A DNA stretch of 9,626 nucleotides from Oscillospiraceae bacterium. GTDB lineage: Bacteria > Bacillota > Clostridia > Oscillospirales > Ruminococcaceae. The stretch spans positions 1 to 9,626 of the forward strand of contig JAEDOB010000066.1 in assembly GCA_016302225.1 (NCBI GenBank). The letters run 5' to 3'. The notes under the pieces are model-generated. The model searched no databases. It saw only the letters and a program-made list of their open reading frames with translations, and was not told where the DNA came from. The translations under genes were made by a program, and so were the position numbers. This document shows, in pieces, positions 1-5,724 of the stretch; the stretch's first letter is position 1, and every line of letters starts with the position of its first letter.

Positions 1-1
1 G

Positions 2-139
2 CCTATCGAGCTTGAAAAGACGAGATTTTTCAAATTCAAGAGGGCAATGGAGAAGCTGTTTCTGCCAAAGGAATATCTTGGAAAAACGGTGCCGACCATT
101 GACGGACAGATAATAAAGGGGGATATTTATGGACATTGA
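2..139 (+). CDS. 3' end of an unidentified gene (partial, cut by window edge)
   Basis: An open frame enters from the left edge in frame 2 and runs for 45 codons to a TGA at 137-139. The visible tail is rich in Lys and Phe (it begins PIELEKTRFFKF and ends KGDIYGH). I do not recognise a family from this fragment. It overlaps the start of the next gene by 11 bases, and the ribosome binding site of that gene (AAAGGGGG, 115-122) lies inside it. This arrangement fits translational coupling within an operon. Codon use looks like that of the genes downstream, but the fragment is too short to exclude a chance open frame. Confidence 0.55.
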   Translation, partial: PIELEKTRFFKFKRAMEKLFLPKEYLGKTVPTIDGQIIKGDIYGH

Positions 140-1199
140 TTCGATCAAGGATATTATTGCCAAATCTATGATGGACGCTATTGAGCAGCACGGCGGTGAT
201 ACTTCCATATTCAAGGACGGAAAAAGTCATTCCTCCGAGGAAATCATAAATATGCTGGACGGCGAAATGAGAAAGCTTGCCGATGCTCAGAATGACGAAT
301 TTGAGCGTGAAAAGCAGGAGCGTGCACAGGCTGCAAATGACGGGAAAAAGTATGACATTGACGAAATAATCGCAAGGATAGACAACGAGCTTCCGCCGAA
401 GCCCATGCTCAGGCTGAATCCGAAAAGGGCGGAAAATCTCAGCGTTTTCGAGAACAAGCTGGGCGGTGTGCCCTATTTGCCCAAGGATTTTCCCTATCCT
501 GTGGGAAAAAGCGGACAGTACGAGGGAAAGCCCCTCAGACTGCTTGCACAGCTGAATTTTGAAAAGCTGCCCCATATCCCGAATTTTCCGGTCAAGGGCA
601 TTTTGCAGTTTTTCGGCTGTGACAGCGGCGAGGATATGGTTTTCGGAATGGATTTTGATGATTATGTCACTCAGAACGGTTTCCGTGTGATCTATCATGA
701 AAATATCCTGACGGACGAAAGCTTGCTTATTGATGCAAGTTATTTACCCGAGCCTTCGGACGAATACTGCGCATTTCCCTTTGACGGCGAATTTCTCCTT
801 GAAGCGGAGGAGCCGTCCGAATGTGCGGCGACAATTTACGATGTTTCCTTCTGGGACAGGCTAATGAAATACTGCGGTGAAGCGGCGGGCTGTGAGTTTA
901 ATACTGTCGGTGCTATGGAAAAGGCTGGTTTCGGAAGCTTAGAATTTCTCTGGGAGAAGCGAAGCAATGAGTGCTCCTGCATAGGCGGTTATCCCTATTT
1001 TACGCAGGACGACCCCCGTTTTGCAGACGCATACAAGCGATTTGATACGCTGCTTTTGCAGATAAACAGCATCTATGACCGTGAAACCTGTGATGAAATT
1101 ATGTGGGGAGATATGGGTGTGGGAAGCTTCTTTATTTCCCTTGAAAGGCTTAAAAGCGGCGATTTCTCCGAGGTAATGTTTACTTGGGATTGCTGCTAA
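129..1199 (+). CDS. YwqG-like DUF1963 family protein
   Basis: This 356-residue protein has the hallmarks of the DUF1963/YwqG family, whose biochemical role is not established. Visible family motifs are KLGGVPYLPKDFPYP (110-124), the LLAQLNF strand (138-144), GILQFF (157-162), the signature IGGYPYFTQDDPR (285-297), LLLQINS (308-314) and the terminal block from MWGDMGVGSFFI to FTWDCC. The first ~95 residues are a charged, mostly helical extension (MDIDSIKDII onward, with a Glu/Lys/Ala-rich stretch at 55-70) ahead of the conserved domain. No signal peptide or membrane segment is seen, so it is probably cytoplasmic. The ATG at 129 has AAAGGGGG six bases upstream, which fixes the start. It overlaps the preceding gene and is followed after 17 bp by the zinc-ribbon gene, so it is probably part of an operon. 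Family assignment is firm; function is unknown. Confidence 0.9.
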   Translation: MDIDSIKDIIAKSMMDAIEQHGGDTSIFKDGKSHSSEEIINMLDGEMRKLADAQNDEFEREKQERAQAANDGKKYDIDEIIARIDNELPPKPMLRLNPKRAENLSVFENKLGGVPYLPKDFPYPVGKSGQYEGKPLRLLAQLNFEKLPHIPNFPVKGILQFFGCDSGEDMVFGMDFDDYVTQNGFRVIYHENILTDESLLIDASYLPEPSDEYCAFPFDGEFLLEAEEPSECAATIYDVSFWDRLMKYCGEAAGCEFNTVGAMEKAGFGSLEFLWEKRSNECSCIGGYPYFTQDDPRFADAYKRFDTLLLQINSIYDRETCDEIMWGDMGVGSFFISLERLKSGDFSEVMFTWDCC

Positions 1200-1216
1200 G
1201 CTAAGGAGGAAGATCT

Positions 1217-1891
1217 ATGATAACCAAAAAATGCCGCCAATGCGGGAAAGAGTTTACGCTGACCGACGGCGAAATAGATTTTTTCAAAGGCAAGGGGCTT
1301 GAACTTCCAAACCGCTGTGCCGATTGCAGAAAGAAAAACAAGGCGGCAAGGAACGCTCCCGCAGCTGACGTCAAAAAGCGTCCCATAGTCGCTGTTGTGG
1401 CTGCTTTGCTGATTTTGTTTGCACTGGGATTCGGATATTATATTTCTCAGATAAACGGCGCAAAGCTGTCAAATAACGATGTTTCCGAGGAAATATTTTC
1501 TAATGTTCAAACAACGGTTTCTAAAATTACCGAAGCATCTGCCGTGACCGAGGTCGAAACGACAGCCGAAGTGACTGAGGAAAGCACATCTGCCGAAGTT
1601 ACCGAAACGGAAAGTCCCGCAAAGCAGTATCGTTTCAGAAATTCCGAGCTGCTTGATTCCCATTATAATAAGCATGGCATTGAAATGGGATTTGCATCGG
1701 CTGAGGAGTATGAGAAGGCAGCCGCTGCCGTTATTACTGCGCCCGGAGTCCTTCATAAGTACGAAAAAGAGGACAACGACGACGTTTATTATCTGGAAAG
1801 CACCAATGAATTTGTCATAGTGTCAACCGACGGATTTATTCGCACATATTTTAAACCGAACAGCGGAAAGGATTATTTTGACAGACAGTAG
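1217..1891 (+). CDS. Zinc-ribbon single-pass membrane protein with toxin-like C-terminal domain
   Basis: The 224-residue protein has three visible parts. Residues 1-40 form a short zinc ribbon with CxxC pairs at C6/C9 and C34/C37, of the kind annotated as a probable zinc-ribbon domain (KxCxxCGKEF, then FFKGKGLELPNRCADCR). Residues 56-77 are a single hydrophobic membrane helix. Residues 99-136 are a Thr/Glu/Val/Ser linker with degenerate AEVTE repeats. Residues 138-224 form a compact domain with LLDSHYNKHG, a SAEEYEKAA helix, DDVYYLESTNEFVIVSTDG and IRTYFKP. From memory, this last pattern (HxxKHG, then I-x-T-Y-F-x-P) resembles small nuclease-like domains at the C-termini of Gram-positive secreted or polymorphic toxin proteins. 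That resemblance is inference. By the positive-inside rule the ribbon is cytoplasmic and the C-terminal domain outside. ATG 1217 is preceded by AAGGAGG (1203-1209). It sits between the DUF1963 gene and the endonuclease IV-like gene. Confidence 0.85.
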   Translation: MITKKCRQCGKEFTLTDGEIDFFKGKGLELPNRCADCRKKNKAARNAPAADVKKRPIVAVVAALLILFALGFGYYISQINGAKLSNNDVSEEIFSNVQTTVSKITEASAVTEVETTAEVTEESTSAEVTETESPAKQYRFRNSELLDSHYNKHGIEMGFASAEEYEKAAAAVITAPGVLHKYEKEDNDDVYYLESTNEFVIVSTDGFIRTYFKPNSGKDYFDRQ

Positions 1892-1911
1892 ACTGCGAAA
1901 GGAATGATAAA

Positions 1912-2775
1912 ATGAACGCAAAATTCGGCCCCGCAGGTACTGCGGAAAGCTTTAAGGAAATGGGCTACAAAAAGTCTGTACAGCTGCCCGAATATCTCGG
2001 AAAATTCGGTCTTGACTGCTTTGAATATCAGTGCGGACAGGGTGTAAGAGTGACCGAGAAGGCGGCAAGGGAAATAGGAAAGGCGTTTGCGGAAAGCGGG
2101 CTTACGCTGTCCGTCCATGCGCCCTATTTCATCTCACTGTCAAGCGTTGAGGAGGAGAAGCGGCTGAACAGCATCAGCTACATACTTCAGTCCGCAAGGG
2201 CAGCCGACCAAATGGGTGCGGACAGGATAGTTATCCACAGCGGTTCCTGCTCGAAAATGTCCCGTGAAGCGGCTCTGGAGCTTGCTAAGGACACTATGCG
2301 TCTTGCCAAAAAAGCCCTTGATGAGGAAGGTTTGTCCCACATTCACTGCTGCCCCGAAACTATGGGAAAGGTCAATCAGCTGGGCACTCTGGAAGAGGTT
2401 CTGGAGATATGCACGGTGGACGAAAGCTTCATTCCCTGCATTGATTTCGGACATCTGAACGCTCGTACATTCGGCGGCATAACCTCTGCGGCGGATTACG
2501 AAAAAATGTTGGATATGGTGGAAAACAAGCTGGGACACGACCGTTTGGTGAATTTCCATTCCCATTTCTCAAAGATAATGTTCACAAACCCCGGCGGCGA
2601 GAAAAAGCATCTCACATTTGCGGAAAATGAAGGCTTCGGCCCCGATTTTGAGCCGCTGATGGAGCTTGTTGCCAAGAAAAATCTGCACCCGACTTTTATC
2701 TGCGAATCTGCGGGAACTCAGACCGAGGACGCAAAGGCTATGCGGGACAGCTATTACGGTTTTTTAAATAAATGA
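1912..2775 (+). CDS. Endonuclease IV-like TIM-barrel protein (AP endonuclease family 2)
   Basis: This 287-residue protein has the length and motif order of the endonuclease IV (Nfo) / xylose-isomerase-like TIM-barrel family, whose classical members cleave DNA at abasic sites with three zinc ions. Metal-ligand positions visible by alignment from memory with E. coli Nfo are H69 (SVHAPYF), H109 (VIHSGS), E149 (CPETMGK), D178 and H181 (IDFGHLNAR), H216 (FHSHFSK), H233 (KKHLTF) and E265 (ICESAG). The position of E. coli Asp229, in the D-x-H pair, is occupied here by K231. The zinc cluster may therefore be altered, and abasic-site activity should not be assumed. The start is ATG 1912 with AAAGGA at 1898-1903, 20 bp after the upstream stop. 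No signal peptide is seen, so it is cytoplasmic. A sugar-phosphate isomerase-like role is an alternative. Confidence 0.85.
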   Translation: MNAKFGPAGTAESFKEMGYKKSVQLPEYLGKFGLDCFEYQCGQGVRVTEKAAREIGKAFAESGLTLSVHAPYFISLSSVEEEKRLNSISYILQSARAADQMGADRIVIHSGSCSKMSREAALELAKDTMRLAKKALDEEGLSHIHCCPETMGKVNQLGTLEEVLEICTVDESFIPCIDFGHLNARTFGGITSAADYEKMLDMVENKLGHDRLVNFHSHFSKIMFTNPGGEKKHLTFAENEGFGPDFEPLMELVAKKNLHPTFICESAGTQTEDAKAMRDSYYGFLNK

Positions 2776-2824
2776 ACAGATGGATAAATCGACATTTTTT
2801 GCTGTATGAGTGACGTATTAAGGT

Positions 2825-2855
2825 GGTGTTTCCCCGCCTTCGGCGGGGAAACACC
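2825..2855. repeat. Perfect 14-bp inverted repeat (intergenic hairpin)
   Basis: GGTGTTTCCCCGCC (2825-2838) and its exact reverse complement (2842-2855) are separated by TTC, giving a very stable 14-bp stem with a triloop. It lies between the endonuclease IV-like gene and aroQ. Neither side carries a run of T: the + strand continues with CATAAAGAAATAA. It is therefore not a standard intrinsic terminator on either strand. It may be an RNA-processing or stabilising hairpin, or a copy of a dispersed intergenic repeat. Only one copy is present in this window. Confidence 0.8.
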
Positions 2856-2889
2856 CATAAAGAAATAATCCTAAACGGAGGAAATTTTT

Positions 2890-3333
2890 ATGAGAAAAAT
2901 TCTTGTTATCAACGGTCCTAATCTCAATCTTTTGGGGGAGAGAGAGCCGGGAACCTACGGAAACGAAAGCTATGCGTCCATCTGTGCGGAAATAGGCGAG
3001 AGGGCGGCGGCGCTGGGCATGGAGTGCGAGTTTTTCCAGTCCAACCACGAGGGCGGCATTATTGACAGAATTCACGAGGCAAGGAAGGATATGTGCGGTA
3101 TAATCCTCAATGCAGGTGCGTATACTCATTACAGCTATGCCATCAGGGACGCTATCGCTGCGGTTAAGATACCTGTTATTGAGGTGCATATTTCCAATAT
3201 CCACAACAGGGACGAGTTCCGCTCAAAATCGGTCATTGCACCCGTTTGTGCGGGTCAGATAGCGGGCTTCGGCAAGCTTTCTTACTTCCTTGGTGTCAAT
3301 GCTCTTGATGAAATGACAAAAAATCAGAAGTAA
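2890..3333 (+). CDS. aroQ: Type II 3-dehydroquinate dehydratase
   Basis: The enzyme converts 3-dehydroquinate to 3-dehydroshikimate, the third step of the shikimate pathway to aromatic amino acids. It is a cytoplasmic dodecamer in characterised homologues. At 147 residues it has the normal type II length. The catalytic set is complete. NGPNLNLLGEREPGTYG supplies R18 and the catalytic Y23. LNAGAYTH supplies N74 and H80, and D87 follows. VIEVHISN supplies E98 and the catalytic H100, followed by R107 and R111. The start is ATG 2890 with GGAGG at 2877-2881. It is separated from the previous gene by a 114-bp gap containing a strong hairpin, and from efp by a 191-bp gap with its own promoter. It is thus probably transcribed apart from efp, although aroQ and efp are close neighbours in many Bacillota. 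Confidence 0.97.
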   Translation: MRKILVINGPNLNLLGEREPGTYGNESYASICAEIGERAAALGMECEFFQSNHEGGIIDRIHEARKDMCGIILNAGAYTHYSYAIRDAIAAVKIPVIEVHISNIHNRDEFRSKSVIAPVCAGQIAGFGKLSYFLGVNALDEMTKNQK

Positions 3334-3421
3334 TTTTTGTGCAATAAGACGGTGCAATTCCGCAACTATGTACGGAATGTGTGTAATTGTGCAATTTTAT
3401 ATGATTTTTATAAAAAAGGGC

Positions 3422-3450
3422 TTGCAAAATGCAGAAAAATATAGTAAAAT
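3422..3450 (+). promoter_or_regulatory. Sigma-A-type promoter for efp
   Basis: TTGCAA (3422-3427) and TAAAAT (3445-3450) are separated by exactly 17 bp. Transcription would start near 3457, giving a leader of about 68 nt before the efp ATG. An AT-rich stretch upstream (around 3398-3415, including a run of A) could act as an UP element. No other promoter of comparable quality is seen between aroQ and efp. Confidence 0.7.
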
Positions 3451-3461
3451 AAAAATAAGGC

Positions 3462-3497
3462 ATCGGGAGCAATGCTAAAGCATCCTGTTTCCCCGAT
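3462..3497 (+). promoter_or_regulatory. Nested hairpin in the efp leader
   Basis: The predicted efp leader contains ATCGGG (3462-3467), able to pair with CCCGAT (3492-3497). It encloses a small hairpin ATGC-TAAA-GCAT (3472-3483). The structure ends 17 nt before the GGAGG ribosome binding site (3514-3518), so it does not itself mask it. There is no T-run, so it is not a terminator. A role in mRNA stability or translation is only inference, and no known riboswitch class was recognised. Confidence 0.35.
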
Positions 3498-3524
3498 AAT
3501 TAATGAAAATTTTGGAGGTAATTT

Positions 3525-4082
3525 ATGATAACAGCAGGCGATTTCAGAAACGGCGTAACCTTTGAAGAGGACGGCAACGTACTTCAGGTAGTTGAGTTCC
3601 AGCACGTTAAGCCCGGCAAGGGAGCTGCTTTCGTAAGAACAAAGGTAAAGAACGTTATTACAGGCTCCGTAGTTGAAAAGAGCTACAACCCTTCCGCAAA
3701 GTTCCCCTCTGCATTCGTTGAGAGAAAGGATATGCAGTATTCCTACACCGACGGAGATCTCTACTATTTCATGGATCCCGAAACCTACGAGCAGGTGCCC
3801 ATCAGCAGCGCAGAGCTTCCCGACAACTTCAAGTTCGTTAAGGAAGAGATGATCTGCAAGGTTTGCTCCTACAAGGGCAAGGTTTTCACAGTAGAGCCCC
3901 CCAACTTTGTTGAGCTGGTAGTTACCGAAACAGACCCCGGCTTCAAGGGCGATACCGCTACCAATGCAACAAAGCCTGCTACTCTCGAAACAGGCGCAGA
4001 GATCAAGGTTCCCCTGTTCATCGACCAGGGCGAAACTATCAGGATCGACACAAGAACAGGCGAGTACATGGAAAGAGCGTAA
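3525..4082 (+). CDS. efp: Translation elongation factor P
   Basis: EF-P binds the ribosome between the P and E sites and relieves stalling at consecutive prolines. The 185-residue length is standard. The N-terminal KOW-like domain contains the loop HVKPGKGAAFVRTK, with K32 at the tip. K32 is the residue that carries a modification in many bacteria, for example 5-aminopentanol in Bacillus subtilis. The OB-type domains follow (MQYSYTDGDLYYFMDPETYEQ; VELVVTETDPGFKGDTA), and the C-terminus PLFIDQGETIRIDTRTGEYMERA is canonical. ATG 3525 has GGAGG at 3514-3518. The codon choice (many AAG, AAC and TTC codons) looks more biased than in neighbouring genes, which fits high expression. It has its own promoter at 3422-3450 and probably co-transcribes the CD1247-family gene 54 bp downstream. 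No modification enzyme is encoded in the window. Confidence 0.98.
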   Translation: MITAGDFRNGVTFEEDGNVLQVVEFQHVKPGKGAAFVRTKVKNVITGSVVEKSYNPSAKFPSAFVERKDMQYSYTDGDLYYFMDPETYEQVPISSAELPDNFKFVKEEMICKVCSYKGKVFTVEPPNFVELVVTETDPGFKGDTATNATKPATLETGAEIKVPLFIDQGETIRIDTRTGEYMERA

Positions 4083-4136
4083 GCTTTTAACATTGCTCCT
4101 GCCAACGAATATATTGATTTAAAGGAGGCTGCGGCT

Positions 4137-4604
4137 ATGAAGCTGACTGAAAGAGTATCTTATCTGAGAGGTCTTATTGACGGTATGGAGATCAAGGACT
4201 CCAAGCAGGGTAAGGTAATTGCAATGATCGCCGATATTCTCGGTGATATGGCTGAGGATATTGAGGATATTCAGGATCAGGTCGACGAGGTAGTTGACGT
4301 TGTTGACGCTATCGATGAGGATCTCGGTGAGGTTGAGAAGGATTTCTATGACTTCGACGAGGACGACTGCTGCTGCGGCGACGATGAATGCGACTGCGAC
4401 GATGATGATTATGACGACGATGACGACTTCGACTTTGACGAGGACGATGACCTTTACGAGGTAGTATGCCCCACCTGCGGCGATTCCATTATGCTCAACG
4501 AGCAGATGGTTGAGGAAGGTTCCATGAACTGCCCTAACTGCGGTGAGCTTCTCGAATTCGACCTTGAGGACGAAGAAGAGGAAGAGGATCCCGACAAGGA
4601 ATAA
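4137..4604 (+). CDS. CD1247 N-terminal domain protein with acidic linker and zinc ribbon
   Basis: This is a 155-residue acidic protein of unknown function. Residues 1-70 form a helical, heptad-like domain (LTERVSYLRGLIDGMEI, then DILGDMAEDIEDIQDQVDEVVDVVDAIDEDLGEVEKDF) matching the family called CD1247 N-terminal domain. A Cys-rich patch (C78-C80, C85, C87) is embedded in a long Asp-rich linker (about 73-106). A zinc ribbon with C111/C114 and C132/C135 follows, and the C-terminus is a Glu/Asp tail. No membrane segment is present. ATG 4137 has AAAGGAGG at 4121-4128. Members of this family commonly follow efp in Clostridia, which suggests a role tied to translation, but that link rests on gene order only. 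The second Cys patch could bind another metal. The start and frame are secure. Confidence 0.9.
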   Translation: MKLTERVSYLRGLIDGMEIKDSKQGKVIAMIADILGDMAEDIEDIQDQVDEVVDVVDAIDEDLGEVEKDFYDFDEDDCCCGDDECDCDDDDYDDDDDFDFDEDDDLYEVVCPTCGDSIMLNEQMVEEGSMNCPNCGELLEFDLEDEEEEEDPDKE

Positions 4605-4663
4605 TTTAACTTAGCATATTTCAAGGCATTTGCTTTGAGATAAATAAAAAATATCTGCAAATC

Positions 4664-4812
4664 TGTTTCAGGGCGGGGTGAAATTCCTCACCGGCGGTAA
4701 TGTGTCGCATATGCGATATTAGTCCGCGACCGAAACGGCTGATAAAGAGTCGTTTCGCTGATTTCGGTGCGATTCCGAAACCGACGGTCAAAGTCCGGAT
4801 GAAAGAAACCAG
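4664..4812 (+). promoter_or_regulatory. FMN riboswitch (RFN element)
   Basis: The leader of the ribU gene carries the conserved RFN blocks in order: CAGGGCGGGGTGAAATTCC (4669-4687), TCACCGGCGGTA (4688-4699), AGTCCGCGA, CGAAACGGCTGA, GATTCCGAAACCGACGGTC (4771-4789) and AAAGTCCGGATGAAAGAA (4791-4808). GTTTC (4665-4669) and GAAAC (4805-4809) form part of the closing P1 stem. In this class FMN binding to the nascent RNA favours termination, so riboflavin uptake falls when FMN is plentiful. A terminator follows at 4866. TTCGGG (4838-4843) can pair with CCCGAA (4869-4874) of the terminator's left arm and is a candidate antiterminator. No strong promoter was identified in the 60 bases upstream. The exact ends are approximate. 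Confidence 0.96.
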
Positions 4813-4865
4813 AGGAGGCAACGGTATTTTCCCCGTTTTCGGGTGTTTTGCCGCTGAACTGTCTG

Positions 4866-4900
4866 TCCCCCGAACAAGTGCGTTCGGGGGATTTTTGTTT
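4866..4900 (+). terminator. Intrinsic terminator of the FMN riboswitch
   Basis: TCCCCCGAAC (4866-4875) and GTTCGGGGGA (4882-4891) form a perfect 10-bp stem with a 6-nt loop (AAGTGC), followed by TTTTTGTTT. It lies 54 nt after the aptamer and 31 nt before the ribU start codon, which is the expected expression platform. The 5' arm can alternatively pair with TTCGGG at 4838-4843. Confidence 0.93.
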
Positions 4901-4930
4901 CAGATTTACGGATAGGAAAGAGGTATTTTT

Positions 4931-5626
4931 ATGGCAAACACAGCAATCGGGGAGAGAGATTCCTACAAGACAAGAAAAATGGTGATAATGGCGGTTTTCT
5001 GCGCTCTGGCGTACATATCCGTGTTCGTTATCCGCATACCGGTGGTTTCGTTTCTGAGCTATGAGCCGAAGGACGTTATTATTGTTACGGGCGGATTTTT
5101 GTTCGGTCCTGCGGCGGCTGCGCTTATCTCGCTGGTGGTTTCGCTTATTGAGCTTGTTACCATCAGCGACACGGGTATTATCGGTGCGGTTATGAACGTT
5201 ATTTCCACCTGTGCGTTTGTTGTTCCCGCTGCATTCATCTACAAGAAAAACCGCACAATGAAGGGTGCAGTTCTCGGACTGTTATGCGGTATTCTGCTTA
5301 TGACGGTTATGATGCTTCTGTGGAATTACCTTATTACACCGCTGTATATGGGCGTTCCCAGAGAAGCGGTCGTTGGAATGCTGCCGACGGTTTTCCTGCC
5401 CTTCAATCTGCTGAAAGGCTTCATCAACGGAACACTCACTCTGCTTATCTACAAGCCCCTTGTAAATGCGCTGAGAAAGGGTTCAATGCTGCCTCCCTCC
5501 GAGAATGAAGCTGCTGTCAGCGGAAAAAGACAGCTTATCGGAATGTATGCCGCAGTTGCTTTTGTGCTTGTTACCTGCGTAATGTTCGTTCTGGTTCTCA
5601 ACGGAACACTTACCTTCGGTGCTTGA
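4931..5626 (+). CDS. ribU: ECF transporter riboflavin S-component
   Basis: RibU is the membrane subunit that binds riboflavin and works with the shared ECF energising module (EcfA, EcfA', EcfT), which is not in this window. The family signature FLSYEPKDVIIVTGGFLFGP (41-60) is clear, as are NYLITPLYMG (132-141) and LPFNLLKGFING (156-167). The hydrophobic helices expected of an S-component are at roughly 18-38, 48-77 (two), 82-103, 112-135 and 150-178. An additional hydrophobic segment at about 203-225 follows a hydrophilic spacer. It makes the protein longer (231 residues) than the usual ~190. The FMN riboswitch upstream independently supports riboflavin specificity. ATG 4931 has GAAAGAGG at 4916-4923. 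The stop codon TGA is shared with the -35 box of the next promoter. Confidence 0.95.
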   Translation: MANTAIGERDSYKTRKMVIMAVFCALAYISVFVIRIPVVSFLSYEPKDVIIVTGGFLFGPAAAALISLVVSLIELVTISDTGIIGAVMNVISTCAFVVPAAFIYKKNRTMKGAVLGLLCGILLMTVMMLLWNYLITPLYMGVPREAVVGMLPTVFLPFNLLKGFINGTLTLLIYKPLVNALRKGSMLPPSENEAAVSGKRQLIGMYAAVAFVLVTCVMFVLVLNGTLTFGA

Positions 5627-5651
5627 CAAATCTTTTATTATGTGATACAAT
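5623..5651 (+). promoter_or_regulatory. Near-consensus extended -10 promoter of the fluoride-riboswitch unit
   Basis: TTGACA (5623-5628) is a perfect -35 box. After 17 bp comes TACAAT (5646-5651), preceded by TG at 5643-5644, an extended -10. The -35 box includes the ribU stop codon (TGA, 5624-5626). Transcription should start near 5658, immediately before the fluoride aptamer. This is the strongest promoter in the window, as expected where control is exerted afterwards by a riboswitch. Confidence 0.9.
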
Positions 5652-5656
5652 AGCAT

Positions 5657-5724
5657 ATAGGAAATGAGGTTCTTCCTGCGGACTTTTGTCCCGAACCGCT
5701 GAAATTCAGCCGATGACTTCTGCG
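5657..5724 (+). promoter_or_regulatory. Fluoride riboswitch (crcB motif)
   Basis: The leader matches the crcB/fluoride aptamer layout. AGGAA (5659-5663), a conserved ATGAGGTTC-type loop and TTCCT (5673-5677) form the first stem-loop. A variable hairpin follows (GGAC-TTTT-GTCC, 5680-5691), then the GAACCGCT block (5693-5700). Next come the second stem GCTGA-TCAGC (5698-5702 with 5706-5710) and the conserved GCCGATGACTTCTGC block (5709-5723). In this class fluoride binding prevents terminator formation and turns expression on. The downstream gene is a cation:proton antiporter, one of the gene types known to be controlled by this motif together with crcB and eriC-F. The promoter upstream and the overlapping terminator fit well. 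I matched the consensus by eye; a covariance-model score would settle it. Confidence 0.87.

Noticed and set aside
36..698. Minus-strand open frame of 220 codons opposite the DUF1963 gene
   Set aside because: The + strand gene has clear family motifs and a strong ribosome binding site. The antisense frame has neither.
1535..1622. Degenerate repeats in the zinc-ribbon protein gene, considered as a tandem repeat
   Set aside because: They encode a Thr/Glu/Val linker with loosely repeated AEVTE units. The DNA copies are too diverged to be a distinct repeat element.
3338..3396. Three GTGCAAT repeats and a small ATTCCG/CGGAAT hairpin after aroQ
   Set aside because: The repeats are only 7 bp, irregularly spaced and in AT-rich DNA. 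The 6-bp stem has no T-run directly after it. There is not enough to call an array or terminator.
4370..4450. GAC/GAT-rich tract resembling a simple repeat
   Set aside because: It is in frame and encodes the Asp-rich linker of the CD1247-family protein, a feature of that family, so it is coding low complexity rather than a separate repeat.
4618..4641. 10-bp stem with two wobble pairs after the CD1247-family gene, considered as a terminator
   Set aside because: It is followed by an A-rich, not T-rich, stretch on the + strand, and no T-run follows on the minus strand, so termination is not supported.
4700..4915. Short + strand open frame inside the FMN riboswitch
   Set aside because: It runs through conserved riboswitch and terminator bases. 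Those bases explain the sequence better, and there is no ribosome binding site.
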